From: Desulforhopalus sp.
GTDB taxonomy: Bacteria > Desulfobacterota > Desulfobulbia > Desulfobulbales > Desulfocapsaceae
Direction: 5' to 3'
DNA length: 36,297 nt
NCBI GenBank assembly: GCA_023231425.1
Contig: JALNVI010000023.1
Coordinates: 1 to 36,297 of the forward strand
In this document: positions 8,047 to 16,475 of the stretch, in pieces
Numbering within the stretch: the stretch's first letter is position 1
Layout of the letters: every line of letters starts with the position of its first letter
Position numbers and translations under genes: made by a program
Notes under the pieces: generated by a model
What the model saw: only the letters and a program-made list of their open reading frames with translations
Database searches by the model: none
What the model was told of the DNA's origin: nothing

Positions 8047-8958
8047 ATGGCCTTTATCGAGAATGCTATAGACTACCCGTCACAATTTTTTGACGCAGGC
8101 AACGGAGCCAATCCCATTGGAGAAATTCTTCACCTTGCCAGGGAGATAACCGGCTCAGACGTCCTTGTTCCGCTTGAGCGTCTGCACTACGATATTGTTG
8201 CCATGTTCTCCGGAAAAGACCTGGATTTCAAGGGTAATACCATGCCCTATCACACCCTCCGTCACACCATGATGGTGGCACTCGCGGCAATGCGCTACCT
8301 CCACGGCCTGCACTTCAACGGTCACCGCATCTCCCCGCAGGCCCTCTTGCAGGGGATGTTCTGCACCTATTTTCACGACAGCGGCATGCTGCTTAAGAGT
8401 GATGACCCCGCCACCTCCGGTGTGGTTTATATATCCACCCACGAAAAGCGATCGGCGCAGTTTCTCACCGAGTATGTGAAAAAAAGAGAACTCCCCCCCT
8501 TCCTCACCGACGGTGTCGGCATCATCATTGCCTACACCTGGTTGAGTCAGGATCCCGCCACCTTTCCGCCGCATTCGAAACAGCAACAGATGCTGGGGCA
8601 GGTGGTGGGTGCCGCCGACCTTCTCGCGCAGATGGCCGATCGCTATTATCTTGAGAGTCTGCCACTGCTCTTTGATGAGTTGGAAAGGGGAAAGTTGAAT
8701 CTCAGCAGGAATGTGATGGAACTGATGGAGAATACAGCAATCTTCTATCGGGACGTGGTTCTGCCACGTTTTACCACCAAATATTCAGAGGTATTCGACG
8801 CCATGCAGAACCACTTTTTTGTGCGTTACGGTATCAACCGCAACTTCTATGTGGAATCAATCGAAAAAAATCTCAACTATCTGCAGACCATTCTCAAGCA
8901 GTGCAGAGACCTCGACTGTATATATGCTCATCTGCGCCGCCGGCCACCGGAAATATAG
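8047..8958 (+). CDS. HD-domain protein (putative metal-dependent phosphohydrolase)
   Basis: 303 residues. Motifs of the HD superfamily are in order: YHTLRH (H69, H73), FHDSG (H110, D111) and a later AADLLAQMAD (D191), which together would hold one or two metals. No signalling domain is fused. Family members hydrolyse nucleotides or cyclic nucleotides; the substrate here is unknown. AGAGGAACC lies right before the ATG and the gene begins 20 bases after purF, so co-transcription is likely. A link to nucleotide metabolism is inference from this position only. A 7-bp hairpin with no T-run follows at 8978-8995. Confidence 0.82.
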   Translation: MAFIENAIDYPSQFFDAGNGANPIGEILHLAREITGSDVLVPLERLHYDIVAMFSGKDLDFKGNTMPYHTLRHTMMVALAAMRYLHGLHFNGHRISPQALLQGMFCTYFHDSGMLLKSDDPATSGVVYISTHEKRSAQFLTEYVKKRELPPFLTDGVGIIIAYTWLSQDPATFPPHSKQQQMLGQVVGAADLLAQMADRYYLESLPLLFDELERGKLNLSRNVMELMENTAIFYRDVVLPRFTTKYSEVFDAMQNHFFVRYGINRNFYVESIEKNLNYLQTILKQCRDLDCIYAHLRRRPPEI

Positions 8959-9013
8959 TGAAGGGTACCTGAAGGCTGTCCCGAAGAATCGGGACGAGGG
9001 GAAAGCAAACGTC

Positions 9014-9223
9014 TCAGCGACTGCGGGGATCTCTGCCGGTCTCAAACATCTCAAAAAGATCGTAGAAAAGTTTGGTGATGGTACTGAAGTTGGTGGCCGA
9101 ACCTGAAGCCGCGTATGCTTTGGTCAACTCTATCGCCCGTGCAAAACTCTCCTGCGACTCCACCGCGTCCCGGTTCTTTACCGCTGCCACCAGACGGGCG
9201 CCGATATCATCTTCTGCTTTCAT
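9014..9223 (-). CDS. Small conserved-looking protein of unknown function
   Basis: 69 residues, start ATG at 9223, overlapping the stop of the upstream zinc-ribbon gene by four bases (ATGA), a sign of translational coupling. Composition is that of a soluble, mostly helical protein, with an acidic/aliphatic N-terminal half and an aromatic patch (FYDLFEMFETG) near the C-terminus. I do not recognise a family. The coupling and the plausible amino-acid make-up argue that it is real rather than a chance frame. It converges on the HD-domain gene with 55 bases between stops. Confidence 0.6.
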   Translation of the reverse strand: MKAEDDIGARLVAAVKNRDAVESQESFARAIELTKAYAASGSATNFSTITKLFYDLFEMFETGRDPRSR

Positions 9224-9465
9224 TTCCCTTCCCCCTGCTCCTTGCCGCGAACAGCAACCACCGCACCGGTAACTTTCTCCAACAGCGCATTCAGACGGTG
9301 TTCCGCCCTGCGTACCACGCTGGCCACCTTCACGTCATCCAGCGCACCAACCACCGTGCCACAGGCGACACATTGCACGAGGCAGAATTTCTGCCCGGAC
9401 TTCGTTACAACAGGAACCGCCTCAAATTCATGACACTCACAGCAGGGACATTTTGATTTTGCCAT
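9220..9465 (-). CDS. Small zinc-ribbon protein of unknown function
   Basis: 81 residues. Two cysteine pairs, CPCCECHEF near the N-terminus and CVACGTVVG around residues 33-40, form a rubredoxin/zinc-ribbon-like knuckle pair separated by about 25 residues. The rest is a basic helical tail. Such proteins are usually nucleic-acid or protein adaptors; nothing more specific is supported. Its stop overlaps the start of the 69-residue gene by four bases, so the two form a small operon. The start lies 112 bases from the divergent glycosyltransferase-dehydratase gene, so the two promoters share that gap. Confidence 0.7.
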   Translation of the reverse strand: MAKSKCPCCECHEFEAVPVVTKSGQKFCLVQCVACGTVVGALDDVKVASVVRRAEHRLNALLEKVTGAVVAVRGKEQGEGK

Positions 9466-9577
9466 ATCGACCTCTACAATTGCTCTCAGTTACCACTCCC
9501 AGGAAGGAGTATTCGCTTTCCTGACACAGATATTGTAACGTGTAAGTCTTTGAAAAGATAGATGCAACAGGAACCCC

Positions 9578-11689
9578 ATGAAAATCCTTCACATCATTAG
9601 TCAATATTCCGAAAGCACCGGTTCAGGCTGCTGTCTTCAGAACATTCTCCGCCAGGCACGCGCCGCCGGACATGAGAATTTCCTTGTTAGCGGAATTTCT
9701 GAAGGCGTCACCCCGTCGTCTCTGGATATGATCGACGCCGGACAGTGCCGCTTTGTTAACTTTGGCGAACCACCGCTCATTTTTCCCATCCCCGGGATGA
9801 GCGATGTAATGCCCTGTAAAAGCAGCCGCTTCGGGGATCTCTCCGACGACCAGCTCAACCTCTATGAAGAGGCCTGGGGGACTGCCATTGCCGACGCCCT
9901 GCAAACCTTTCAACCAGACATCATCCACAGTCACCATCTGTGGATCGTCAGCGCCATCGCCCGCCAACTGAGCACCGGGGTAAACATCCCGCAGGTCATC
10001 TCCTGTCACTCCACCGACCTCCATCAATACCAAAGTCACCCGCAGTTACGGAAACGGGTTGAGACATGCCGCGAGGCGGATCGGGTCTTTGCCCTCAGTG
10101 AAGAACAGAAGAGAGAGATCATTAAATATTTCACCATCGCCGAAGAAAAAATTACCATCGTCGGTGGAGGAATCAACACTGAGATCTTTTATTCTCACAA
10201 GGAAAAACCCGCTCCACCGCCGGTACAAATCGTCTACTCCGGAAAATTGAGCCGGGCCAGGGGTGTCAACTGGCTGCTCGAAGCCATGACCGGCTTCACT
10301 CCGGAAGAGGCTCATCTGCACCTTGCGGGCTCCGACACTGGAGAGGAGGCCATCCAGTGTCTGCAGCGGGGAAAACAGCTTGAGAAGTGTGGCCTGGTGA
10401 CGGTTCACGGCAGTCTGCCCCAGCCGGAACTGGCCAAACTGATGCGACAGAGCCATCTTTTTGTGCTGCCAGCGTTCCAGGAAGACCTGCCACTGGTGCT
10501 GCTGGAGGCGCTGGCCTGCGGCTGTCGCCTCGCCTGCACTGATCTCCCCGACTGCGTGGAATTGCTCGGCAGGGCCAAAAGCGGCCTTGTGGAGCTTGTC
10601 GCCCTGCCCGATCCCGCCAGCCTTGCCATGCCGGAAAAAATCGACCAGGAACTCTTTCAGAACTGGTTGTACAACACCCTCCGCACCCTGGTTGACAAGA
10701 TCAAACAATCGCCGCAGCTGAGCGTGGAGGAGAAACTGGAGTGCCAGTCCATCATCGCCCGCAGCAGCTGGCACGACGTATTCACCCGTATCAATAAAGT
10801 CTATATGAAACTGACCAATCAAACCTTTGAGCAGATAACCAGCCCCATGCACTATAAATCTATCTCCTTTCAGGGCATCGCCGGAGCCTACTCTGACCTC
10901 GCCTGCCGTACCGCCCGCCCCGATCTTGAAACCGTCCCCTGTAAATCCTTTGAGGACGCCTTCCACGCCGTGCGGGAAAAGCAGGCCGACCTCGCCATGA
11001 TTCCAGTGGACAACACCATTGCCGGACGGGTAGCCGATGTTCATCACCTGCTGCCAGAGAGTCGGCTGCATATTGTTGGGGAACACTTTCAGCGCATCAG
11101 CCACTGCCTTGTCGGACTGCCGGGAGCAAGGCTTGAGGAGATCACCGATATTCACAGCCACATTCACGCCCTGCCCCAGTGTCGCAATTATATCCACGAC
11201 CACAATTTCACCACCCATGTGGCAGCCGACACCGCCAGCGGGGCCGCCAACCTGAAAAAGAGCAACGACCCGACCCAGGCGGCCATCGCCTCAGAACTGG
11301 CCGCGGAACTCTACGGACTGGACATCCTCGATCGAGATATTCAGGATAACAACCTCAACACCACCCGTTTCCTCATCCTCTCCCGTGATAACTTCGTGCC
11401 AATGTATGAGGAAAAGATCCGCTTCCTTACCACCTTTCTTTTTGAGGTGCGCAACATCCCCGCCGCCCTCTACAAGGCACTCGGAGGTTTTGCCACCAAC
11501 AACATCCAAATGGTCAAACTGGAAAGCTATGTGGACGACCACTTCAATGTCGCCCGTTTCTATGTAGACGTTGAGGGCCATATTGAAAGCCGCTCGCTGA
11601 ACATGGCCCTTGAGGAGCTGCGTTTCTTCGCGAAAAACCTCACCGTAATGGGTACCTACCCTGCCCACCCCTTCCGCATCTCACTGTAG
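9578..11689 (+). CDS. Fusion protein: family-4 glycosyltransferase + prephenate dehydratase with ACT domain
   Basis: 703 residues in one uninterrupted frame. Residues 1 to about 400 are a complete GT-B fold GT4 glycosyltransferase: IVGGGIN and VYSGKLSRARG open the second Rossmann lobe and the E-x7-E nucleotide-sugar motif is E302...E310 in QEDLPLVLLEAL. From residue 424 (MHYKSISFQG) an entire prephenate dehydratase follows: FQGIAGAYS, IPVDNTIAGRV, ALPQC, the catalytic TRF (596-598), then an ACT domain (about 614-690) with NIPAAL and KLESY. Dehydratases turn prephenate into phenylpyruvate. The LESY form is the one I associate with alphaproteobacterial-type enzymes. M424 has no good ribosome site, so separate translation is unlikely. 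Domains are certain; what unites them is unknown. Confidence 0.9.
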   Translation: MKILHIISQYSESTGSGCCLQNILRQARAAGHENFLVSGISEGVTPSSLDMIDAGQCRFVNFGEPPLIFPIPGMSDVMPCKSSRFGDLSDDQLNLYEEAWGTAIADALQTFQPDIIHSHHLWIVSAIARQLSTGVNIPQVISCHSTDLHQYQSHPQLRKRVETCREADRVFALSEEQKREIIKYFTIAEEKITIVGGGINTEIFYSHKEKPAPPPVQIVYSGKLSRARGVNWLLEAMTGFTPEEAHLHLAGSDTGEEAIQCLQRGKQLEKCGLVTVHGSLPQPELAKLMRQSHLFVLPAFQEDLPLVLLEALACGCRLACTDLPDCVELLGRAKSGLVELVALPDPASLAMPEKIDQELFQNWLYNTLRTLVDKIKQSPQLSVEEKLECQSIIARSSWHDVFTRINKVYMKLTNQTFEQITSPMHYKSISFQGIAGAYSDLACRTARPDLETVPCKSFEDAFHAVREKQADLAMIPVDNTIAGRVADVHHLLPESRLHIVGEHFQRISHCLVGLPGARLEEITDIHSHIHALPQCRNYIHDHNFTTHVAADTASGAANLKKSNDPTQAAIASELAAELYGLDILDRDIQDNNLNTTRFLILSRDNFVPMYEEKIRFLTTFLFEVRNIPAALYKALGGFATNNIQMVKLESYVDDHFNVARFYVDVEGHIESRSLNMALEELRFFAKNLTVMGTYPAHPFRISL

Positions 11690-11716
11690 AGAACCTTGTA
11701 AAACCAGCCTTTCACC

Positions 11717-11885
11717 CATCTTCTTCATTACAGTAAAAGATTTATCCTCCGACAAACCGAGGAACGAGACGTCGAGGTAAGCGCTATACTCCAGGTAAGC
11801 GTTAGACTCCGTGATCAATCATGGCTGTAATAAAATTTTTTCTGTGCCTCGAATACGAACGAAATACAAGCTGTTTCAAGGTACC
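11717..11885 (+). repeat. Dispersed repeat family 1, near-complete copy A
   Basis: About 169 bases, from CATCTTCTTC to TTCAAGGTACC. The same sequence recurs at 18869-19022 and, inverted, at 26223-26376. Inside it has a tandem pair, GGTAAGCGCTATACTCC and GGTAAGCGTTAGACTCC, and a conserved 3' end, CGAATACGAACGAAATACAAG. Stops occur in all useful frames, so it is non-coding. The 3' end runs straight into the A-run of the terminator at 11889. Confidence 0.85.
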
Positions 11886-11888
11886 CAT

Positions 11889-11932
11889 AAAAAAAGGCCC
11901 CGTTTCCATTGGGAAACGGGGCCTTTTTTTTT
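11889..11932. terminator. Bidirectional intrinsic terminator between the GT-dehydratase gene and the BI-1 gene
   Basis: A perfect 12-bp stem, GGCCCCGTTTCC (11896-11907) with GGAAACGGGGCC (11912-11923), has a four-base loop, nine T on the right and seven A on the left. It therefore serves both the plus-strand fusion gene and the converging minus-strand BI-1 gene. Confidence 0.95.
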
Positions 11933-11953
11933 CACAGACAGAAAAATCGCCTC

Positions 11954-12670
11954 TCAATCTCTTCCACCGCTGACCAGGCGAAGCATGAGCAGAAAGAGGT
12001 TGATAAAGTCCAGGTAGAGGGTCAGAGCGCCCATGATGGCACCCTTGCGGATCGCCTCATCACCGGCTTCCATGATCCCGGTTTCACCGATTCTTTTGAT
12101 CTTCTGAGCATCCCAGGCCGTGAGGCCAAGGAAAATAATCACTCCAATGTAGTTCAATGCCCAGGCCAGAGCAGAACTGGCGAGAAAGATATTAACCACA
12201 CTGGCGATGATAAAACCGATCAGCCCCATCACCATGAAGGAGCCCACGCCTGTAAGGTCGCGCTTTGTCACGAGACCGTAGACAGCCATGGCCGCGAACA
12301 TGCCGGAAGCGGTAAAAAAGGCACTGGCAATGGTTCCGGTGCTGTAGAGCATCAGGATCACTGAAAGGGTAATACCGTTCAGCGCCGAGTAGCCAAGAAA
12401 AGCCCCCGTCGCGACGGCAGCACTCATCTTCTCAACCCTGAGAGAAAGCCACATGACGAGGGCAAGCTCAGCAATCATCAGACCGAAAAAGATCGGCTGG
12501 GACATATAATAGACAAGTCCACTCGCTGCGGTTGCCATGGCAACAACACCGGTGAGAGCAAGCCCGGCCGTCATCCACACAAAGCATTTTGACATGAATA
12601 CCGATGCAGCCCGTTTTGTGACTTCAGCGGGGACAGCAACATACGATAATTCCTTTGTCCTTCCAAACAT
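11954..12670 (-). CDS. Bax inhibitor-1 / YccA family integral membrane protein
   Basis: 238 residues with about seven hydrophobic helices, the normal size and layout for bacterial BI-1 proteins (YccA/YbhL/YetJ group). These act in the inner membrane as pH-sensitive calcium leak channels (YetJ) or as modulators of the FtsH protease (YccA). The C-terminal acid-pair region (WDAQKIKR and LYLDFINLF, residues 182-229) holds the aspartates that form the gating pair in YetJ. AAGGAG lies seven bases upstream of the ATG. It follows the U32 gene after 105 bases, so may share its transcript or use a promoter in that AT-rich gap (12740-12775). Confidence 0.93.
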   Translation of the reverse strand: MFGRTKELSYVAVPAEVTKRAASVFMSKCFVWMTAGLALTGVVAMATAASGLVYYMSQPIFFGLMIAELALVMWLSLRVEKMSAAVATGAFLGYSALNGITLSVILMLYSTGTIASAFFTASGMFAAMAVYGLVTKRDLTGVGSFMVMGLIGFIIASVVNIFLASSALAWALNYIGVIIFLGLTAWDAQKIKRIGETGIMEAGDEAIRKGAIMGALTLYLDFINLFLLMLRLVSGGRD

Positions 12671-12775
12671 GGGGCACTCCTTTCAAGATGATTAAGTCCG
12701 CCGGTTATAAAGCGGGATTGAAATTTCGGCACATTTTCACCGACTCAAGGGTAATATAATATTCATTGAATCAAT

Positions 12776-14608
12776 TTACCGCAACTGTCGCAGCACCATC
12801 TCACAACGCTGGCAGTCAAACTCCAGCTCCTTCTCTCCGGTCTGATCCGCGAGAATGAGTCGTCTGTCCTCGATTCCCCCGCTGCCTTTTTCATGGGGAC
12901 AGAGACCGAGTTGAAATTTCACACAATATTTTGTCTGCATCAGCGGCATCCCCTCAACCTGTTTCGCGTCAAGCTCTCCGCGCACCTCCGCACAGTGCCG
13001 CCGATAAAAGCTGGCCGCGCGGCTGTTACGGATATTGTCCAGCACCGAAACGACAGGTGAGAGCCACGGCGTCCCGCTGCGTACCACTGTCGCCTCTTCC
13101 CGGGGATGCTCCGCCCGGCGCAGTTCTTCATGGGCGACAACTGCCTTCCGGCGCAGGTCATTGAGCAGGGCGGCGGGCAGAAAGGGATTACCCTCAAGTT
13201 CAACGGAGAGATTCTCCAGACGGAAAAAGCTGTCGCCGAGTCGCGCGAGCTGTTTCTTCGCCGACCGCTCCCCCTGCCCCGGCTGCTTTGCCGGCTCAAA
13301 CTCCATTACCAGTACACTCTGACTGCGCAGGCCATCTTCATCGACGAGTTCCAGCAGCAACCCGTCCACACTCTGCTGCAGGCTCATGGAGAGCCCGATG
13401 GTCCGTGGTGTCTCACTCCCTTCCAGTTCCCGGTTGAACTGCACATCCCTGTTACGAAAAACCTCTGTGCCGGGAGCAAACTTCACCTGCTCTTTGAGAT
13501 ACATCCACCCGCTGTCCACCCGATTGATACGCATCCCCTGCAGATCGCCACGGCGATCAAAGCAACAGAGTCCGTCACCGTTGGCCAGCACCACAGGATT
13601 CTGCAGACGAAAGGCATTTCCGCGCACCTCCGCAACCGCCCCGAGGGCCTCACCAGTCGCCTTTGGAGTATGAATTCCAGCCGTACAATTACGCCTTTTT
13701 TCAAGGTAATAGTCTGTTCCACCTCGGTGAAATGATTTGTCGAGATTTGGGTCAAAATTAAAAAGGCAGCGTCCGGAAGAGGCCACACTTCCTCCGCCCT
13801 GTTCGAGCAGGGCATCCAGCTCCCGCCGATAACTGGCGGTCACATTCTTCACATAGTTTTCGTCCTTGAGCCGCCCCTCAATCTTAAAGGAGGAGATGCC
13901 CGCTCCGGCCAGCACGGCAAGGCGGCCGCTGAGATTCAAATCCTGCAGGCTGAGCAGATAACCGTCCGCAAGCTGTTCCCCATTCTCCCGCCGCAGGGTG
14001 TAGCGGTGACGGCAGAACTGGGCACACTCCCCTCGGTTGGCACTGCGTCCCTGCAGGACCTCACTGATATAGCACTGACCGCTGTAACTCACGCAGAGCG
14101 CCCCGTGGATAAAAAACTCCAGCGGCACAGTAGTCGCCGCACGAATCCTGCCGATCTGCTGCAGGTTCAATTCGCGGGCGAGCACGATCTGGCGGAAACC
14201 GACCGCCTCAAGAAAAGCCGCTTTTTCCGGGGTCCGGGTATCACACTGGGTAGAGGCGTGCAGCGGGATGGGCGGAAGGTCGCACTCCAGTAATCCCATG
14301 TCCTGAACAATAAGGGCATCGGCACCGAGGTTCCAGAAATCATGGGTGAGAGCGGCGGCGCGTTCCAGCTCTTTCTCCTCAAACAGGGTATTGAGAGCGA
14401 TATAAACCCGGGCATGGAAGAGGTGCGCGTGGCGCACCAGCCGTTCAAGCTCCGCCAGGGAGTTGCCCGCCGCCGAGCGGGCACCAAAGGCGGGGCCACC
14501 GATATAGACCGCGTCGGCACCGTGGTTGACAGCCGCGATGCCGATTTCTGCATTTTTCGCCGGAGCAAGCAGTTCCAGTTTTCTGCTATCACTCTGCTCA
14601 GATTTCAA
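12776..14608 (-). CDS. U32 family protein (RlhA/YegQ-like, with DUF3656-type C-terminal region)
   Basis: 610 residues. The N-terminal part is the U32 TIM-barrel fold (ELLAPAKN, GADAVYIGG). The signature cysteine cluster is present in HGALCVSYSGQC and NRGECAQFCRHRY, residues used to hold an Fe-S cluster in studied U32 enzymes. Length beyond 450 residues and a C-terminal region with KYCVKFQLGLCPH and FDCQRCEM match the long branch that carries a DUF3656-like extension. Studied relatives hydroxylate 23S rRNA C2501 (RlhA) or tRNA uridine (TrhP), despite the old peptidase name. An rRNA or tRNA modification role is inference. Its start overlaps the end of the MBL nuclease gene by 11 bases. Confidence 0.9.
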   Translation of the reverse strand: MKSEQSDSRKLELLAPAKNAEIGIAAVNHGADAVYIGGPAFGARSAAGNSLAELERLVRHAHLFHARVYIALNTLFEEKELERAAALTHDFWNLGADALIVQDMGLLECDLPPIPLHASTQCDTRTPEKAAFLEAVGFRQIVLARELNLQQIGRIRAATTVPLEFFIHGALCVSYSGQCYISEVLQGRSANRGECAQFCRHRYTLRRENGEQLADGYLLSLQDLNLSGRLAVLAGAGISSFKIEGRLKDENYVKNVTASYRRELDALLEQGGGSVASSGRCLFNFDPNLDKSFHRGGTDYYLEKRRNCTAGIHTPKATGEALGAVAEVRGNAFRLQNPVVLANGDGLCCFDRRGDLQGMRINRVDSGWMYLKEQVKFAPGTEVFRNRDVQFNRELEGSETPRTIGLSMSLQQSVDGLLLELVDEDGLRSQSVLVMEFEPAKQPGQGERSAKKQLARLGDSFFRLENLSVELEGNPFLPAALLNDLRRKAVVAHEELRRAEHPREEATVVRSGTPWLSPVVSVLDNIRNSRAASFYRRHCAEVRGELDAKQVEGMPLMQTKYCVKFQLGLCPHEKGSGGIEDRRLILADQTGEKELEFDCQRCEMVLRQLR

Positions 14609-16175
14609 GACATTGCCCTCGGCGGGGAATCACGGTGTTAAAACCCTTATTGTTCAGATAGTTGGCGAAAGCGGTACTCTGATCCTCTTCACCATGCACT
14701 ATGGCGATACGCTTCACCTCAAGATTGGAATCCTCCAACAGACGCATCAAATCGTTACGGTCACCGTGCGCACTGAAGCCGCGCAGGTTCCCGACATGGG
14801 CACGCAGAGGATATTCTTTGTTGTAGAAACGAACCATCGGCGGTTCTCCCTTACGACCGTTCTTTTCATAAGCCTCTCCCCTCTCCTGCAACAGGCGGCC
14901 AAAGGTCCCCTGCCCCATATAACCGACGATAAGCACGGTATTGCGCTCGTTGTGGATCTTGTGACGCAGGTGGTGCAGAACACGTCCGCCCTCACACATG
15001 CCAGAACCAGCGATGACAATATGGGGCCGCTCGTCACGGTTGAGTTCCATTGACTCCTGCACCGACTGCACAAACTTGAGCTGTGGGAATTCGAAGGGAT
15101 TAATACCCTTTTTCAGGAAGATATCGTGAGTTTCCTGGTCAAAATTTTCCAGATGTTCCCCAAAAACGCGGGTGATTTTGGTCGCCAGCGGGCTGTCCAC
15201 CCAGATCGGCATCGGCGGAAGCGCATCCTCCAGCACCAGCTCGTGAAGAAAGTAGATCAACTCCTGAGTACGCCCATAGGAGAATGCAGGAATAATAACG
15301 GAACCTCCTCGCTCCCAGGTCTCCTGTACCACTTCTCTCAGCTTCTCCTTCATGTCCCGCACCGGCTCATGGAGACGGTCACCATAGGTAGATTCAAGGA
15401 TCATCAGGTCTATCTTGCGATGTTCAGGCGGGAAATCGAGGGTCGGATTATTGATGATCGGCTTGTTGAAGCGGCCAACATCGCCACTGTAAAAGACATT
15501 TGTCCTCTCACCATCACGCACCCGGGAGAGCACGGTAAAGGCCGAGCCGAGGATGTGACCGGCGGTGTAGAAGGTTGCCTCGATATCACGGCCCACGGTC
15601 ATCGGCTCATTGAAGGGAACATCCTCGAAATATGCCAGTGACGCGGTGGCATCCTGCGTGCTGTAGAGCGGCTGAATAATCTCCAGATGCTGCTCCTCGA
15701 GGAGCTTCAGGATGACCTCGTCGCGAACCTCATAGTCGTTTGATTTGAGGGCGCTGCGAATCTCCTGAACCTGTGCCTGGGTGAGATCCCCCGCACCACC
15801 GCTCTTCACCTTGCCGAGAAAGTGCTTGGCATTGCGGTAGTTAAGAAAGGAGGCATCACCTTCCTGGATCTTGGCGGAGTCAAGCAGCAGGTATTTACAG
15901 GCATCGGCCGTGGGGGGCGTGCAGTAGATTCGACCGTGAAAGGTCCCCTCGCGGGTCAGCAGCGGGAGACGTCCGGAATGGTCAATATGGGCATGGGAGA
16001 GAACCACGTTGGTAATGGTCTGCGGGTCGATGGGAAACACCCTGTTCTTCATCTCCGTCTCCTTCCTCTTCCCCTGAAACATGCCACAGTCGAGCAGGAT
16101 ATGATCATCACCGCTGACCAGACAATGGCAGGAACCGGTAACTTCACGCGCCGCGCCATAAAATGTAACATTCAT
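14598..16175 (-). CDS. Metallo-beta-lactamase/beta-CASP ribonuclease
   Basis: 525 residues. The metallo-beta-lactamase motif HAHIDH is at residues 61-66. The beta-CASP/RMMBL set follows: SGDVGRF, IPAFSYGRTQELIYFL, GSGMCEGGRVLHHL and GFSAHGDR. This is the same architecture as TTHA0252 and the CPSF-73 branch of bacterial RNA nucleases, so it is probably an RNA endo/exonuclease in the cytoplasm. CCAGGAGAAC lies just upstream of the ATG. Its coding end overlaps the U32 gene start by 11 bases, so the two are translated from one mRNA. A joint role in RNA maturation or modification is plausible but inferred. Confidence 0.93.
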   Translation of the reverse strand: MNVTFYGAAREVTGSCHCLVSGDDHILLDCGMFQGKRKETEMKNRVFPIDPQTITNVVLSHAHIDHSGRLPLLTREGTFHGRIYCTPPTADACKYLLLDSAKIQEGDASFLNYRNAKHFLGKVKSGGAGDLTQAQVQEIRSALKSNDYEVRDEVILKLLEEQHLEIIQPLYSTQDATASLAYFEDVPFNEPMTVGRDIEATFYTAGHILGSAFTVLSRVRDGERTNVFYSGDVGRFNKPIINNPTLDFPPEHRKIDLMILESTYGDRLHEPVRDMKEKLREVVQETWERGGSVIIPAFSYGRTQELIYFLHELVLEDALPPMPIWVDSPLATKITRVFGEHLENFDQETHDIFLKKGINPFEFPQLKFVQSVQESMELNRDERPHIVIAGSGMCEGGRVLHHLRHKIHNERNTVLIVGYMGQGTFGRLLQERGEAYEKNGRKGEPPMVRFYNKEYPLRAHVGNLRGFSAHGDRNDLMRLLEDSNLEVKRIAIVHGEEDQSTAFANYLNNKGFNTVIPRRGQCLEI

Positions 16176-16305
16176 AGTGTTCTCCTGGTTGAATCGACAG
16201 ACGTTTTCTCTGCCTCAAGTAGGGATGGAATGGCTGATTGTCCAGCATCTCTTTGAGTGTACCGCACCCTGTCTGGGAAGCAAAGCTGGAAGGTGAATAA
16301 AGGGG

Positions 16306-16349
16306 ATATCGAATATGAACAAAATACAATCTGGTTCAAGGTGGCTTGA
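16306..16349 (+). repeat. Dispersed repeat family 1, terminal fragment D
   Basis: TATCGAATATGAACAAAATA and the following CTGGTTCAAGG match the 3' end of copies A and B with a few changes. It lies in the 300-base gap between the divergent MBL nuclease and sahR genes, which otherwise holds the sahR promoter region and nothing coding. Confidence 0.65.
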
Positions 16350-16403
16350 AAGACAGTCCCTGCTTTTCTCCAGCCCGCTGTCAATCAGAGGGGGGGAAAA
16401 GGG

Positions 16404-16432
16404 TTGACGCAATCCGTCGCAGGAGTTATGTT
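16404..16432 (+). promoter_or_regulatory. Candidate sahR-ahcY promoter
   Basis: TTGACG at 16404-16409 and TATGTT at 16427-16432 are 17 bases apart. The expected start of transcription, near 16439, falls just before the palindrome at 16446-16461, so a repressor bound there would block the promoter. Confidence 0.5.
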
Positions 16433-16445
16433 GCCCGCCTGTTAT

Positions 16446-16461
16446 TATATAAGGATATATA
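16446..16461. promoter_or_regulatory. Candidate SahR operator
   Basis: A perfect inverted repeat, TATATA-AGGA-TATATA, lies 14 bases before the sahR start. ArsR-type regulators bind such AT-rich palindromes, and SahR proteins are known to control their own operon in response to S-adenosylhomocysteine. Confidence 0.55.
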
Positions 16462-16475
16462 CATATAGACATTTT

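Noticed and set aside
8978..8995. Seven-pair hairpin GTCCCGA/TCGGGAC behind the HD-domain gene
   Set aside because: No T-run follows on either strand, so a terminator call is not supported.
10046..11218. 390-codon minus-strand frame opposite the GT-dehydratase gene
   Set aside because: Lies wholly within a gene with clear domain motifs on the other strand and encodes no recognisable motif; a GC-rich antisense shadow.
11480..11580. Loss of the ESRP phenylalanine-binding motif (KLESY instead) as a novelty
   Set aside because: The LESY form is, from memory, usual in alphaproteobacterial-type prephenate dehydratases, so it marks a subtype and not a defect.
16404..16475. Upstream starts for sahR at TTG 16404 or ATG 16428
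   Set aside because: They overlap the promoter elements and the palindrome and add a leader unlike ArsR proteins; AGGAG before 16428 is only two bases away.
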